DNA of 64,000 nt, taken from assembly GCF_002250505.1 (NCBI RefSeq), contig NZ_NJGY01000002.1, positions 178,839 to 242,838 on the forward strand. Direction: 5' to 3'. The position numbers and the translations under genes were made by a program. The notes beneath the pieces are model-generated. The model did no database searches. It saw nothing but the letters and a program-made list of their open reading frames with translations, and was not told where the DNA came from. The number at the start of each line of letters is the position of its first letter. Position 1 is the first letter of the stretch. This document shows, piece by piece, positions 41,521 through 50,869 of the stretch. The DNA is from Janthinobacterium sp. PC23-8. GTDB lineage: Bacteria; Pseudomonadota; Gammaproteobacteria; Burkholderiales; Burkholderiaceae_D.

Positions 41521-43974
41521 CTAAAAGCTCGCGCGCACCGTCAGCTGGGCATTGCGCGGGTCGCCGTAGTGGCTGCTGCCGTACAGGCCATAGCCGCTGT
41601 AATACGTCTTGTCGAACACATTATTGATGTTCAGCACGGCGCTGAGCCTGCTGTTGAAGACGTAGCGCGCCATCAGGCCGGCCACGGCAAAACTGCCTTC
41701 GTCGGCGCGCGCCGGCACGTCGCCCGCCAGCGTGGTGGCGTACCAGGTGCGCCCTTGCCAGTTCAGGTTGGCGCCGACGGTCAGTTGCCGCCAGGCACCG
41801 GGCAGGCGATAACTGGTGGCCAGCTTGGCGCTGCGTTCCGGGCGCGTGGTGTCGATGCGCTGGCCGTCCTTGTCGCGCGGGCGGCTCCAGGTGGCGCCCG
41901 CCATGATCTGCCAGTCCGGCCGCAGCTGGCCCGATACTTCGGCTTCGATGCCGCGCGTGGTGGTGCCGTCGATGGCGCGGTACACGTCGCGCTCGTTGGC
42001 GTCCGTAGCGACGTAATCGGCCAGGTTATCTTGCCTTATTTGAAACAGCGCGACGCTGGCGTTGAGCTTGCGGTCGAAGAATTCTCCCTTGAGACCACTT
42101 TCCCAGGACGCGCCCGTGGTGGACGGCAGCACCCTGGCGTTGGCGTCGCTGACCGACTGCGGCTCGAAAATGCTGGCATGGCTGAGGTAGGCGGACCAGC
42201 TGGCATTGAGGTCGTAGACGGCGCCCGCATACGGCACCAGCTTGTGTTTTTCCTTGGCGTCATCGCGCCCCGTGCCGCCCGAGCCATACACCAGGTCGCC
42301 CGTGCGTTCGTATGCGTTCAGGCGGCTGCCGACGATCAGCGACAGGCCGTCGGCCGGCTTGAAGCGCGCCGCGCCATAGGCGGCATATTCCTTGAATGCA
42401 TAGGTTTGCGTCTGGCTGACCCGCAGCGTCGATGGCTGCGGCGCGGCGTTGTTCCAGCGGCGATAGTCGATGGCCAGATTGCCGCCGCTGGCGGCGACGT
42501 AGTTGGAATCGCGGTGGCTGGCGTTGATGCCGAACACCAGTTCATGCTGGTGCCCCAGCCACTGGAATGGCCCGGCCGCATAGGCATCGAGCGAATTGCT
42601 GTCGATGGCGTAGGTCTTGGTGCCGCGCTGCAAGGTGGCCAGGCCCGTCGTTTGGTCGGGATACGGACCCCAACTGATGATATTGGCTTGCCGCTGGTCC
42701 GTGTCGCCTTTCCAGTGGCTCGCTTCGGCCCGCAGCTGCCAGCCATTGTCGAACAGGTGTTCGGCAGCGGCAAACACGCGCGTGCTGCTGCTGTCCGCAT
42801 TGGTCCAGCGCGCGGCCGGATTGAAGGAGCGGTCAAAGCGGGTGCGGCTGCCGTCGCTGTAGAACAGCGGATTCTGGCCGAACGATGAGCCTTGCGAACC
42901 GATCTTCTGGTAGTCGAGGCCGGCCAGCAGGCGCGTGCGCGGCGTGACGTCGGCTTCGATGACGCCATACGCCACGCGCTTGTCCTGGCGATAGTAGGCG
43001 ATATGCGCGCCATGATCCTGATAGGCCGCCACCAGCCGCGCGCGCACCGAGCCGTCGGCATTGAGCGGGCCGGACAGGTCGGTCTCGGCGCGGTAACGGT
43101 CTTCGCTGCCGACGCTGGCCTGCGCATAGGCCTGGAACTGGCGCGTCGGTTTCTTGCGCACCAGGTTGACGGCGCCGGCGGGGCTACCCGCACCACTCAT
43201 CAGGCCATTGGCGCCGCGCACCACTTCCACCCGGTCATAGATGGCCATGTCGCGCATGCCCAGGCCGTTCGAGTTGGTGCCAAAATCAAAGGTGGGTACG
43301 CCGTCATACTGAAAACTGTTCAGGCTGAAGCCGCGCGCATAGTAGTTGTAGCGCTCGGAATCGTCATGCGAGACGGTCACGCCGGGCGTTTGCTGCAGCA
43401 CGTCGGCCAATGTGACGCTACCCTGGTCGTCCATCTGCTGGCGCGTGATGACGGTCAGCGACTGCGGCGTCTCGCGCGGCGACAGCACGAAACGCGTCGC
43501 CGTGCCGGCCAGCGCGGCCGCATAAGCGCCACTGTTTTCCGTTTCCGTCACCGCCGCATTGCCGGCTGTGACGGTGATCTCGGCCAGTTTCTGCTCGCCG
43601 CCTTGTGCCGCGTCGCCCGTCCTGGGCAGCGCGCGCAAGGCAAAGGCGCCTGGCCCCAGAGGCACCGCCGTCAGGCCGCTGCCGGCCAGCAGCAGGCGCA
43701 GCGCCGTTTCGGCGTCGTGGCTGCCTGCCAGACCGGCGCTGTGCAGGCCGCGCAGCTCGCCGGCCTGGTAGGTGAGCGTCAGGCCGGCCTTGCGGGCCAG
43801 CTGTTCCAGCGCCGCATCGAGCGGGCCGGCGGCGATCTGCAGCACATGGATGGCGCTGGCGTCGGGCGCAGCGGCCTGTTGGGCCATCGCCGGTGCGGCA
43901 AGCAGCAGCAGGGCGGCGGCCACCGCGCTGGCCAGGGTGGAACGGGCAGGATGGGGTTGCATCGAATAGGTCAT
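41521..43974 (-). CDS. TonB-dependent siderophore receptor with N-terminal STN signalling domain
   Basis: An 817-residue outer-membrane receptor of the FecA/FpvA type. A signal peptide (about 1-32) is followed by an STN domain (about 42-115, VLQIAAGPLDAALEQLARKA) that talks to FecR. The TonB box is near LAEITVTAG. The plug has RETPQSLTVITRQQMDDQ and VEVVRGANGLMSGAGSPAGA. A 22-strand barrel ends in an aromatic C-terminus (VRASF). It should import a ferric siderophore and report its binding through FecR. The ATG at 43974 removes a 120-residue upstream frame without similarity. Confidence 0.94.
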   Translation of the reverse strand: MTYSMQPHPARSTLASAVAAALLLLAAPAMAQQAAAPDASAIHVLQIAAGPLDAALEQLARKAGLTLTYQAGELRGLHSAGLAGSHDAETALRLLLAGSGLTAVPLGPGAFALRALPRTGDAAQGGEQKLAEITVTAGNAAVTETENSGAYAAALAGTATRFVLSPRETPQSLTVITRQQMDDQGSVTLADVLQQTPGVTVSHDDSERYNYYARGFSLNSFQYDGVPTFDFGTNSNGLGMRDMAIYDRVEVVRGANGLMSGAGSPAGAVNLVRKKPTRQFQAYAQASVGSEDRYRAETDLSGPLNADGSVRARLVAAYQDHGAHIAYYRQDKRVAYGVIEADVTPRTRLLAGLDYQKIGSQGSSFGQNPLFYSDGSRTRFDRSFNPAARWTNADSSSTRVFAAAEHLFDNGWQLRAEASHWKGDTDQRQANIISWGPYPDQTTGLATLQRGTKTYAIDSNSLDAYAAGPFQWLGHQHELVFGINASHRDSNYVAASGGNLAIDYRRWNNAAPQPSTLRVSQTQTYAFKEYAAYGAARFKPADGLSLIVGSRLNAYERTGDLVYGSGGTGRDDAKEKHKLVPYAGAVYDLNASWSAYLSHASIFEPQSVSDANARVLPSTTGASWESGLKGEFFDRKLNASVALFQIRQDNLADYVATDANERDVYRAIDGTTTRGIEAEVSGQLRPDWQIMAGATWSRPRDKDGQRIDTTRPERSAKLATSYRLPGAWRQLTVGANLNWQGRTWYATTLAGDVPARADEGSFAVAGLMARYVFNSRLSAVLNINNVFDKTYYSGYGLYGSSHYGDPRNAQLTVRASF

Positions 43975-44039
43975 GGCGCTTTCAAGGTGAGTGGTGTCTG
44001 ACTGTATGCCGCGCCGCCGGCCAGATCCCCTCAATTTTT

Positions 44040-44999
44040 TTACGCTTTTTTCAAGGTGATCCAGAAACGCGTGCGATAGACGGCGACGATGGCCTGCGTC
44101 TGCAGCAGCACGCGCAAGGCGCGTTCCGGGTCGCCGAGCTGGAACACGCCGGATACCGGCCGCTGCGCGATATCGGCGTCGCACAGCAGCATGCCGTGGC
44201 GGTGGCGCGCCAGTTCCGCCACCAGCTGTCCCAGCGGCATGTCGCGCGCCACGATCACGCCATCGAGCCAGGCGGCAGGATCGTCGTGCAGGTCGGTGTC
44301 GCGCCAGATGCGCACGCCGTCGGTGAGCACGCAATCGCCCGCCCGCGCCAGCACGGCCGCCGCGCCACTTTCTGTTGTCTGTATCTGCACCGCATCTTGC
44401 TGTACCGCCAGGCGCAATATCGGGCGGTCGCCCTCATCAAACCGGCGCACGGTAAAGCGCGTGCCGAGCGCCTGCATGCGGGCCAGGCCGGCATGCACCC
44501 GGAATGGCCTTTGCTGCGGATCGACGCCAGTGGCAATGGCGATCTCGCCACGCAAGAGCGTCAGCAGCCGGCGCGCGCCATCGTATTGCACGTTCACGGC
44601 GGTGCCCGCATTGAGATGGAGCACGCTGCCATCGGGCAGGGTGACAGCCAGGCGCTGGCCGGTGCCGGTATGGTAGTCGGCGCGCGTGTCCATCACCAGC
44701 CAGCTGCCCGTGCCGGCCAGGCCGAAGGCGGCGGCCAGCTTGAGCGACTGGCGGCGCTGGCGCCGGCGCGCCAGGCTGGCGTCCAGCGTGGCGCGGCTCG
44801 CGTCCGGCGGCAGGATCGATAGCTGGCCGCGCATGGCTGCGATGCGCTGCCACGCTGCTTCATGGCGGCCATCGGCATCGCGCCATTGCTGCAGCGCTTG
44901 CAAGGTGGCGGGCAGCGGGCCGTGCATCTGCAGGCGCACGGCCCAGGCGATGGCTTGCTCGACCGCATCGGCCGGCTCATGGCGCGAGGAACGCGGCAT
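44040..44999 (-). CDS. FecR-family anti-sigma/transmembrane regulator
   Basis: A 319-residue regulator. The N-terminal cytoplasmic DUF4880-like part has AIAWAVRLQ and WRDADGRHEAAWQRI. A single membrane segment is at about 88-105. The periplasmic FecR domain has TGTGQRLAVTLPDGSVLHLN and LGTRFTVRR, followed by an STN-like C-terminal region. It links the receptor's STN domain to the sigma factor. Its ATG shares one base with the stop of the sigma factor gene (TGATG). Confidence 0.93.
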   Translation of the reverse strand: MPRSSRHEPADAVEQAIAWAVRLQMHGPLPATLQALQQWRDADGRHEAAWQRIAAMRGQLSILPPDASRATLDASLARRRQRRQSLKLAAAFGLAGTGSWLVMDTRADYHTGTGQRLAVTLPDGSVLHLNAGTAVNVQYDGARRLLTLLRGEIAIATGVDPQQRPFRVHAGLARMQALGTRFTVRRFDEGDRPILRLAVQQDAVQIQTTESGAAAVLARAGDCVLTDGVRIWRDTDLHDDPAAWLDGVIVARDMPLGQLVAELARHRHGMLLCDADIAQRPVSGVFQLGDPERALRVLLQTQAIVAVYRTRFWITLKKA

Positions 45000-45505
45000 C
45001 AGGGGAAGTACACGCGGTAGCAGGCGCGCCAGGCGCTGGCCAGGTCGCGTTCGACGGTAGCGAGCGAGACATCGAGCCGGGCGGCGATGGCCGGTCCGGT
45101 CAGTCCTTCGAGCTGGGCCAGCAAAAACGCCTGGCGTGCGCGCGGCTTGAGCGCATCGAGGGCCGTGTCCAGGCGCAGCAGTGTTTCGATGATCAGCAAG
45201 CGTTGTTCGGGTGACGGCGCGGTGTGTTCTGGATGAAAGGCCAGCGCCTGCAGGTACGCTTGCTCGACGTCGCGGCGACGGTAATGGTCGATCACCAACC
45301 CTTGCGCGATGCGCGTCAGGTAGGCGCGCGGCGTGCGCAGCGCCGCTTGCGGACAGTCGCGGCGTTGCAGCAGGCGCAGGAAGGTGTCTTGCGCCACGTC
45401 GGCCGCATCGTTACCGCTGCCCAGCTTGTGCCGCAGCCAGCCTTGCAGCCAGCCGTGATGGGCGCTGTACAAGGCGGACAAATCGGGTGGCGCGGCAGGA
45501 TTCAT
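44999..45505 (-). CDS. FecI-like ECF sigma factor
   Basis: A 168-residue sigma factor. Region 2 (about 10-75) has DAADVAQDTFLRLL and PRAYLTRIAQGLVIDHYRR. Region 4 (about 110-160) has ARQAFLLAQLEGLTGPAIAA then LDVSLATVERDL. It should direct transcription of the receptor operon when the cognate ferric siderophore binds. The ATG at 45505 follows a Fur-box-like palindrome by 24 nt; the 39-codon upstream extension would read through that site and is rejected. Confidence 0.93.
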   Translation of the reverse strand: MNPAAPPDLSALYSAHHGWLQGWLRHKLGSGNDAADVAQDTFLRLLQRRDCPQAALRTPRAYLTRIAQGLVIDHYRRRDVEQAYLQALAFHPEHTAPSPEQRLLIIETLLRLDTALDALKPRARQAFLLAQLEGLTGPAIAARLDVSLATVERDLASAWRACYRVYFP

Positions 45506-45528
45506 GGCTGGTCGGAAAGTGCAATAAG

Positions 45529-45543
45529 TGAGAATCATTCTCA
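45529..45543. promoter_or_regulatory. Fur-box-like 7-1-7 palindrome
   Basis: TGAGAAT-C-ATTCTCA is a perfect 15-bp palindrome that differs from the Fur 7-1-7 core TGATAAT-n-ATTATCA at one position per arm. It sits 24-38 nt upstream of the ECF sigma factor start, where Fur would repress under iron-replete conditions. It could also affect the divergent purT gene. Confidence 0.75.
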
Positions 45544-45668
45544 TTATTGCATTGACAGCAAGCGCTGGCAAGTGCCGCTTGGGCGACGCACGGCAGGATG
45601 CGCTGTCCAAGCGTGCCGGCATTTGTTATAGTCCAGCCATCTTTCCTGACACTGACACGTTCCTGCCC

Positions 45669-46892
45669 ATGACCACTGCACTCAACACGCCGCGCACCTT
45701 CGGTACGCCTTTATCTTCCACCGCCATCAAGGTGATGCTGCTCGGTTCCGGTGAACTGGGCAAGGAAGTCATCATTTCGCTGCAGCGCCTTGGCGTGGAG
45801 GTGATTGCGGTGGACCGTTATCCGAACGCGCCCGGCCATCCGGTGGCGCACCGCTCGCATGTGATCGACATGAGCGACGGGGTGGCGCTGGCGGCCCTGA
45901 TCGAGCTGGAAAAGCCGGATCTGATCGTGCCGGAAATCGAGGCGATCGCCACCGACACCCTGGCCGCGCTGGAGGCGGCCGGGCAGATTACCTGCATTCC
46001 GACCGCGCGCGCGGCGCAACTGACCATGAACCGCGAGGGCATACGCCGCCTGGCGGCCGAGGAGCTTGGGGTGGCGACTTCACCCTACCGTTTTGCCAGC
46101 AGCTTGCAGGAGTTGCAGGCCGCTTGCCAGGAGATCGGTTTTCCCTGCGTCGTCAAACCGGTCATGTCGTCGTCGGGCAAGGGGCAGTCCAAACTCGATG
46201 GCCCGCAGGACGTGGAAAACGCCTGGGCCCATGCGGCCAGCGGCGGGCGCGTCGATACGGGGCGGGTGATCGTCGAAGGCTTTATCGATTTCGATTACGA
46301 GATCACCTTGCTGACGGTGCGCGCCGTAGGCAGCTCGGGCCAGATCGAGACGCAGTTTTGCGAGCCGATCGGCCACTTGCAGGTGCAGGGCGACTATGTG
46401 GAATCGTGGCAGCCGGCGCGCATGGCGCCGCTGGCGCTTGAACGCTCGCGCGCGATCGCGCGCAAGGTGACCGATGATTTGGGCGGCCTGGGCCTGTTCG
46501 GCGTCGAGCTGTTCGTCAAGGGCGACATGGTGTGGTTCTCGGAAGTGAGCCCGCGCCCGCACGATACCGGCATGGTGACCATGGCCAGCCAGGTGCAGAG
46601 CGAATTCGAGCTGCATGCGAAAGCCATTCTGGGCCTGCCCGTCAACGTGGCGCTGCGCTCGCCGGGTGCCTCGGCCGTCATCTATGGCCAGGTGGACGCC
46701 AGGGGCATTGCGTTTGAAGGCGTGGCCGAGGCCCTCGCCGTGCCGGGCGCCGACTTGCGCCTGTTCGGCAAGCCCGAATCGTTTGCGCGCCGCCGCATGG
46801 GCGTGGCGCTGGCCACGGCCGACGATATCGACACGGCACGCCAGCGCGCCGTGCTGGCCGCCTCGAAAGTGCAACCGGTAGAGAAAAGATGA
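45669..46892 (+). CDS. purT: formate-dependent phosphoribosylglycinamide formyltransferase
   Basis: A 407-residue ATP-grasp enzyme that makes FGAR from GAR, formate and ATP, feeding the reaction catalysed by PurL at 22571. Motifs include [66 protein letters not shown] and GYGQ-like IYGQVDARG. The ATG at 45669 is preferred over the longer frame from 45528, which would start inside the Fur palindrome. Confidence 0.97.
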   Translation: MTTALNTPRTFGTPLSSTAIKVMLLGSGELGKEVIISLQRLGVEVIAVDRYPNAPGHPVAHRSHVIDMSDGVALAALIELEKPDLIVPEIEAIATDTLAALEAAGQITCIPTARAAQLTMNREGIRRLAAEELGVATSPYRFASSLQELQAACQEIGFPCVVKPVMSSSGKGQSKLDGPQDVENAWAHAASGGRVDTGRVIVEGFIDFDYEITLLTVRAVGSSGQIETQFCEPIGHLQVQGDYVESWQPARMAPLALERSRAIARKVTDDLGGLGLFGVELFVKGDMVWFSEVSPRPHDTGMVTMASQVQSEFELHAKAILGLPVNVALRSPGASAVIYGQVDARGIAFEGVAEALAVPGADLRLFGKPESFARRRMGVALATADDIDTARQRAVLAASKVQPVEKR

Positions 46893-46937
46893 ACGAAGAA
46901 GCGATCCCCGGCCTGAGCGTGGCGGATCGCCTGGCCG

Positions 46938-47606
46938 TCATTGCGCCGTAGCGCTATCTTCGGCATCCTTGGCCTGGGCCGGCGGCTCCTGCCACTGGCC
47001 GGCTTTCTTCAGCTGGTTTTTCAAGCCCTGCAAAGGGAAACCCAGGGCATAGGCTTTTGCCGCATGCTCGCGCGCCTGCGCGTAGTCCTTGCGTTTCACG
47101 TAAAGCAGGCCCAGGTTGTATTGCAAGGTGGCGTGTTGCGGCTCCCTGCGCGCCGCTTCCTGCAACTGCTCCAGCGCCGCCGCATCCTGCCTGGTGGCCA
47201 GCAGGTAGTTGCCGAACACCATGCGCGCCGTCGTGTCGTGCGGTGCGTAGGCGATGGCGCGCTCGAAATAGCAGCTGACCGTGTACCGCGCGCCGACCGG
47301 TTGCACGCGCTTGTCGCGCAGGCCCAGCTTGGCCATGGCTGCCAGCGCCCGGTGATGGTTGGGGAAGTGCTCCAGGGTGTAGCTGATGTCGCCACCCAGG
47401 CTGCCCGTCATGCCCTGTTTGAGCGTTTCCACGTTGCGCGAAAAATGGTATTGCTCGACCACCGCCAGGCCGGCGCGGTCGTCCGAGTTGGTGTAGTCGC
47501 CGCCCGGATCGTGTTTCACATAGGGCGGGCAGCTCGCTTGCGCGGTGGCGGTGGCGGTGGTGGCGCTGCCGGCGAGGAAGGCACACAGCATCAGCAGGGT
47601 TTTCAT
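46938..47606 (-). CDS. periplasmic tetratricopeptide-repeat protein
   Basis: A 222-residue protein with a signal peptide (about 1-24, cleavage near AQA-SCPP) and two to three TPR-like helical pairs (CYFERAIAYAPHDTTARMVF, LEQLQEAARREPQHATLQYN, LLYVKRKDYAQAREHAAKAY). It is the last gene of a minus-strand exopolysaccharide operon, overlapping the glycosyltransferase by 4 bp (ATGA). It may be a scaffold for envelope assembly; the partner is unknown. Confidence 0.78.
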   Translation of the reverse strand: MKTLLMLCAFLAGSATTATATAQASCPPYVKHDPGGDYTNSDDRAGLAVVEQYHFSRNVETLKQGMTGSLGGDISYTLEHFPNHHRALAAMAKLGLRDKRVQPVGARYTVSCYFERAIAYAPHDTTARMVFGNYLLATRQDAAALEQLQEAARREPQHATLQYNLGLLYVKRKDYAQAREHAAKAYALGFPLQGLKNQLKKAGQWQEPPAQAKDAEDSATAQ

Positions 47607-48877
47607 GGTGAACTCCGGTAGGTGACCTGGTCGAGCAGCTCGGCCAGCGCGCCGCTGCGCGCCTGGCGCGATTGCAGCACGATGGCGCCCTGGCTGGCCA
47701 GAGGCGCGCGGCCCTGGCGCGCCAGGGCCAGAAAGCGCAGCAGCGCACGCGCGCAGTCGCTGGTCGAGGCCAACTGGCCGATGGTGTCGATGCCGCACAG
47801 GCGCAGCTTGGCCGCGCTGTCGCCGGCCAGGTCGGTCAGCGCCAGCACCGGCCGGCGGCAGCGCAGGTATTCATACAGCTTGGCGGGGATTTGCGCATTG
47901 CAGTTGGCCGCCTGCAGCAGCAGCAAGCCATCGGCCGACTGCATTTCACGCAATGCCTGCTGGTGCGCCAGCAAAGGGGCGATGGTGACCAGGTCGGCGA
48001 TGCCGTATTTGGCCAGCAGGCCGGCCAGCCAGGCGTCGTGACCGGTGGCGCGCAGCAGCAGCTGGAAATTGTGCGCAGTGAGCACGCCACCCTGGCGCAG
48101 CCTGGCCAGGGCGGCAAACAGCGCCTGCGGATCGCGCTCGGACGGATAGATTACGCCGCTGTGCAGCAGCAAAAAGCGGCTGCGATGCCTGTCCTGCGCC
48201 TGGCCGGCGCTGTTCATGAAACCTTCTTCGTCATAGCCGTTTTCGATCAGGCAAAAGCGTTCGGCAGTCACCTGCGACAGGCGCCGGCGGTGGGCGCTGA
48301 TGGCGCCTGGCGTGGTGCAGACGATGGCCGCGCTGCGCGCCGCAATGCGCTGTTCGATCCAGCCGTGCAGGCGGTGCAGGCGGGTGTTGGCGGGATACGG
48401 CGCTTGCGGGTCGCTGTCGTCGATCATCGGGTCGCGCTGATCGGCGATCCACGGCAGCCCCGTCAATTTATGCAAGGTCAGGCCGATCAGGTGGGCGGTG
48501 GCGATCGGGTAGGTGGACCAGATTGCCTCGGGCCGGTAGCGCCGTATCATGGCCAGGCCGGCCGGCACGGCGCTGAGCCACCAGGAGCTCCAGCGGTCCG
48601 GCAAGGCCAGGCAGGCCGGATAGCGTCCGCGCAGCGACAGGTGGCGCGCCGCATCGAGCGCTGCGCTGCGCCGCACCGTCAGTTCGCCATCGCCAGGATA
48701 GTCATCGCTGGTGTGGACATGGGCGCGCGCGCTGGCGGTGAGCACCAGCGGCTGCCAGCCCGCTGCGGGCAGGTAGCGCGCAAAACCCTGGGTGCGCAGC
48801 ACGCCGCTGCCGCCTTGCAGCGGAGGGAAATGGTAGGCCACCATCAGCACGCGGCGCGGGCGCGTCGGGTTCAGCAT
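47603..48877 (-). CDS. glycosyltransferase, GT-B fold (family 4 like)
   Basis: A 424-residue cytoplasmic glycosyltransferase. The N-terminal domain starts VLMVAYHFPPLQGGSG, typical of the family. The C-terminal nucleotide-sugar domain has LLLLHSGVIYPSERDP and IPAKLYEYLRCRRPVLAL, where the Glu before YLR is the usual catalytic or binding residue. Start at 48877 overlaps the upstream hydrolase gene by 7 bp. Sugar specificity cannot be read from sequence. Confidence 0.88.
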   Translation of the reverse strand: MLNPTRPRRVLMVAYHFPPLQGGSGVLRTQGFARYLPAAGWQPLVLTASARAHVHTSDDYPGDGELTVRRSAALDAARHLSLRGRYPACLALPDRWSSWWLSAVPAGLAMIRRYRPEAIWSTYPIATAHLIGLTLHKLTGLPWIADQRDPMIDDSDPQAPYPANTRLHRLHGWIEQRIAARSAAIVCTTPGAISAHRRRLSQVTAERFCLIENGYDEEGFMNSAGQAQDRHRSRFLLLHSGVIYPSERDPQALFAALARLRQGGVLTAHNFQLLLRATGHDAWLAGLLAKYGIADLVTIAPLLAHQQALREMQSADGLLLLQAANCNAQIPAKLYEYLRCRRPVLALTDLAGDSAAKLRLCGIDTIGQLASTSDCARALLRFLALARQGRAPLASQGAIVLQSRQARSGALAELLDQVTYRSSP

Positions 48878-49752
48878 GAGCGTATCCAGTCGGCGCACAG
48901 ACGTTCGACCTGGCCGCGCGCCTGCGCGCTGGAAAACGTATGAGTGGCGCCCATGACTTCTTCCTGGCGCCAGCTGCGGCTGGCCGCCAGTTCGCGCCAG
49001 GCGCGGTCGCGCGCGATCATCGTGGTCCATTCGCGCGCGCCCAGGTCGTCGCCACTGAGAATGAGCAGCACCTTGCCGCGATAGCGGCGCAGCGCCTGGA
49101 ACAGCAAGGTGGCCGGCGCATCGGCCTCCGGCTGCGCGTTCTGGCTGGCGGCGGCCGCCTGGCACAGCGAGGTCAGGCTGTCACCGAAGCGCAGGCCGCC
49201 GCCGGCGAGTTTACGCCAGAAGGCCGCCTGCATCAGGCGCGGCAGATAATAGTGAAGCAGGGTGGCGTGCGCCAGGCCGGTCGCGCTGCGCACCCAGGGG
49301 TTCAGCAGGATCAGGCCAGTGATGCGCGGGTCGCGCGGCGCATGGCAGGCGGCGGCCGTGGCGCCGTCGCACAAGCCCCACAGCACCACCTCGCGCAGGG
49401 CCGGCACGGCGGCGAAAAACTGCGTCAGCGCGGCGGCGATATCGGCGTCGACGGTGCGGTAGTCGCGCGGCGCGCCTTCGCTGTCGCCCATGCCGCGGTA
49501 GTCGAAGCGCAGCACGGCCATGCCGCGCGCGGCCAGGAAGCGCGCCAGCAGCACGAACTGGCGGTGGCTGCCGGCCCGGTACTGCGGCCCGCCCGTGACG
49601 ATCAATACGCCGCGCGGGCCTGGCGCGGGCGGCAGGGTCAGGATGCCGATCAGGCGCGCCTGCTTGTCGTCGATATCGTCGGCGCAGCGAAAGCGCAGCG
49701 CCAGTTGTCGCACGGTGGTCACGCTGGCCGTGGTGGTCGCTTCATCGAGCAT
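48871..49752 (-). CDS. exosortase A system-associated hydrolase 1
   Basis: A 293-residue alpha/beta hydrolase of the exosortase-linked type (TIGR03100-like). The oxyanion region is VTGGPQYRAGSHRQFVLLA, followed by RFDYRGMGDSEG. The nucleophile elbow reads WGLCDGA, so Cys replaces the usual Ser. An acid is plausible in LILSGDDLGAREW and His in MGATHTFSS. The start with an in-register GGAG is the ATG at 49752; the ATG 18 nt earlier is possible. It overlaps hydrolase 2 by 11 bp. Substrate unknown. Confidence 0.85.
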   Translation of the reverse strand: MLDEATTTASVTTVRQLALRFRCADDIDDKQARLIGILTLPPAPGPRGVLIVTGGPQYRAGSHRQFVLLARFLAARGMAVLRFDYRGMGDSEGAPRDYRTVDADIAAALTQFFAAVPALREVVLWGLCDGATAAACHAPRDPRITGLILLNPWVRSATGLAHATLLHYYLPRLMQAAFWRKLAGGGLRFGDSLTSLCQAAAASQNAQPEADAPATLLFQALRRYRGKVLLILSGDDLGAREWTTMIARDRAWRELAASRSWRQEEVMGATHTFSSAQARGQVERLCADWIRSC

Positions 49753-50599
49753 GCTGTCGGTCTCCGTCATCAAGCCAGTCGTGGCAGACGCTGGCGGTGG
49801 CGTCCAGCAGTTGCGGACACTCCAGCAATTGCGCACTGTTCCAGAAGGCGCCGTCGCCAAAGCCGGCGATCCGCAGCGTCACGCCCTCGCCGCGCCATTG
49901 CGCGGCCAGCCTGGCGGCCGATGCCGGCAGCATCGACGTGTCGCCGGCCACGTATTCCAGCCAGTAGACGGGGCTGGCGGGGCGCAAGGTGGCCGCGGCC
50001 ATGGTATCGATGGCCTGCGCCAGCTCCGGCGCCAGCAGGTAGCCGGCCACCTCGATGGCGCGCCCGGCCGCCAGTTCGGCGCGTGCGTGGCCGGGCGCGT
50101 CGGCATCACCGGCCAGCATGCGGCCGGCGATGCGCAGGCGCAGGAAACGGTCGATGGCGCGCCGGCCATCGAGTTCCGGCTGCCACAGCAGCAGCCGCGC
50201 GCATGGCACCGGCGCGTGCGCGGCCAGTTCCAGCGCCAGCAGCGCGCCCAGGCGCAAGCCCCACAAGGTCAAGGGACCATCGACCCTTTGCGCCAGCCAG
50301 GCGCAGGCCAGGTGCAGGTCGTTGCGCCAGATGGCCCAGCGCGCCTCGCCGAAGTCGCCGCTGCTGTCGCCGCAGCCGTACAGGTCCAGCTGCAGCACGC
50401 TGTAGCCGGCGGCGGCAAAGGCGCGCGCCTGCAGGGCGGCGACATGGCGGCTTTTGTTGAGTTCTTCGGCAAACGGGTGGATGTAGACGATGCCGCCACG
50501 CGCCGGCTGGCCGGGCGCCGGCAGGTGCAGCAGGCAGTAGCGCTGGCCGCCCTGGGCCGGCAGGAAGAATGGCAGCAGGCCGGTGGTGGCGTTCAACAT
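49742..50599 (-). CDS. exosortase A system-associated hydrolase 2
   Basis: A 285-residue alpha/beta hydrolase relative (TIGR03101-like). It has IHPFAEELNKSRH and LDLYGCGDSSGDF. The position of the nucleophile elbow reads WGLRLGA, with Arg where Ser, Cys or Asp is expected, so it may not be a classical hydrolase. It shares one base between its ATG and the stop of the acyl carrier protein gene (TGATG), giving tight coupling. Confidence 0.83.
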   Translation of the reverse strand: MLNATTGLLPFFLPAQGGQRYCLLHLPAPGQPARGGIVYIHPFAEELNKSRHVAALQARAFAAAGYSVLQLDLYGCGDSSGDFGEARWAIWRNDLHLACAWLAQRVDGPLTLWGLRLGALLALELAAHAPVPCARLLLWQPELDGRRAIDRFLRLRIAGRMLAGDADAPGHARAELAAGRAIEVAGYLLAPELAQAIDTMAAATLRPASPVYWLEYVAGDTSMLPASAARLAAQWRGEGVTLRIAGFGDGAFWNSAQLLECPQLLDATASVCHDWLDDGDRQHAR

Positions 50600-50856
50600 C
50601 AGCGCAAGTCCGCTTGCGCCAGCTTGGCGTCGACAAACGCCTGCAAAGTGCCGAGGGTGGCGAAGTGGCGCGCGTGCAGTTCGTCGTCCTCGATGGCAAA
50701 GCCGAAATGGTCTTCCAGCGCGGCGATCACGCCGATCACGGCCATTGAATCGAGTTCCGGCAAGCTGCCCAACAGCGGCGTATCGTGCGCCAGCGGCTGC
50801 GGGCCCAGGCCCAAGGTGGCGCGCAGGATGGCGGTGATGGTGTGAAGTGGCGGCAT
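50599..50856 (-). CDS. acyl carrier protein
   Basis: An 85-residue four-helix carrier. Ser in PELDSMAVI is the phosphopantetheine attachment site, followed by the helix VIAALEDHFGFAIEDDEL. It is not a fatty-acid-synthase AcpP (the motif is DSM, not DSLD). It is placed between an acyltransferase and two hydrolases, opposite an AMP-forming ligase, so it is probably charged by that ligase. Ribosome site GGAG. Confidence 0.9.
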   Translation of the reverse strand: MPPLHTITAILRATLGLGPQPLAHDTPLLGSLPELDSMAVIGVIAALEDHFGFAIEDDELHARHFATLGTLQAFVDAKLAQADLR

Positions 50857-50869
50857 GGTGGCTCCAGGG

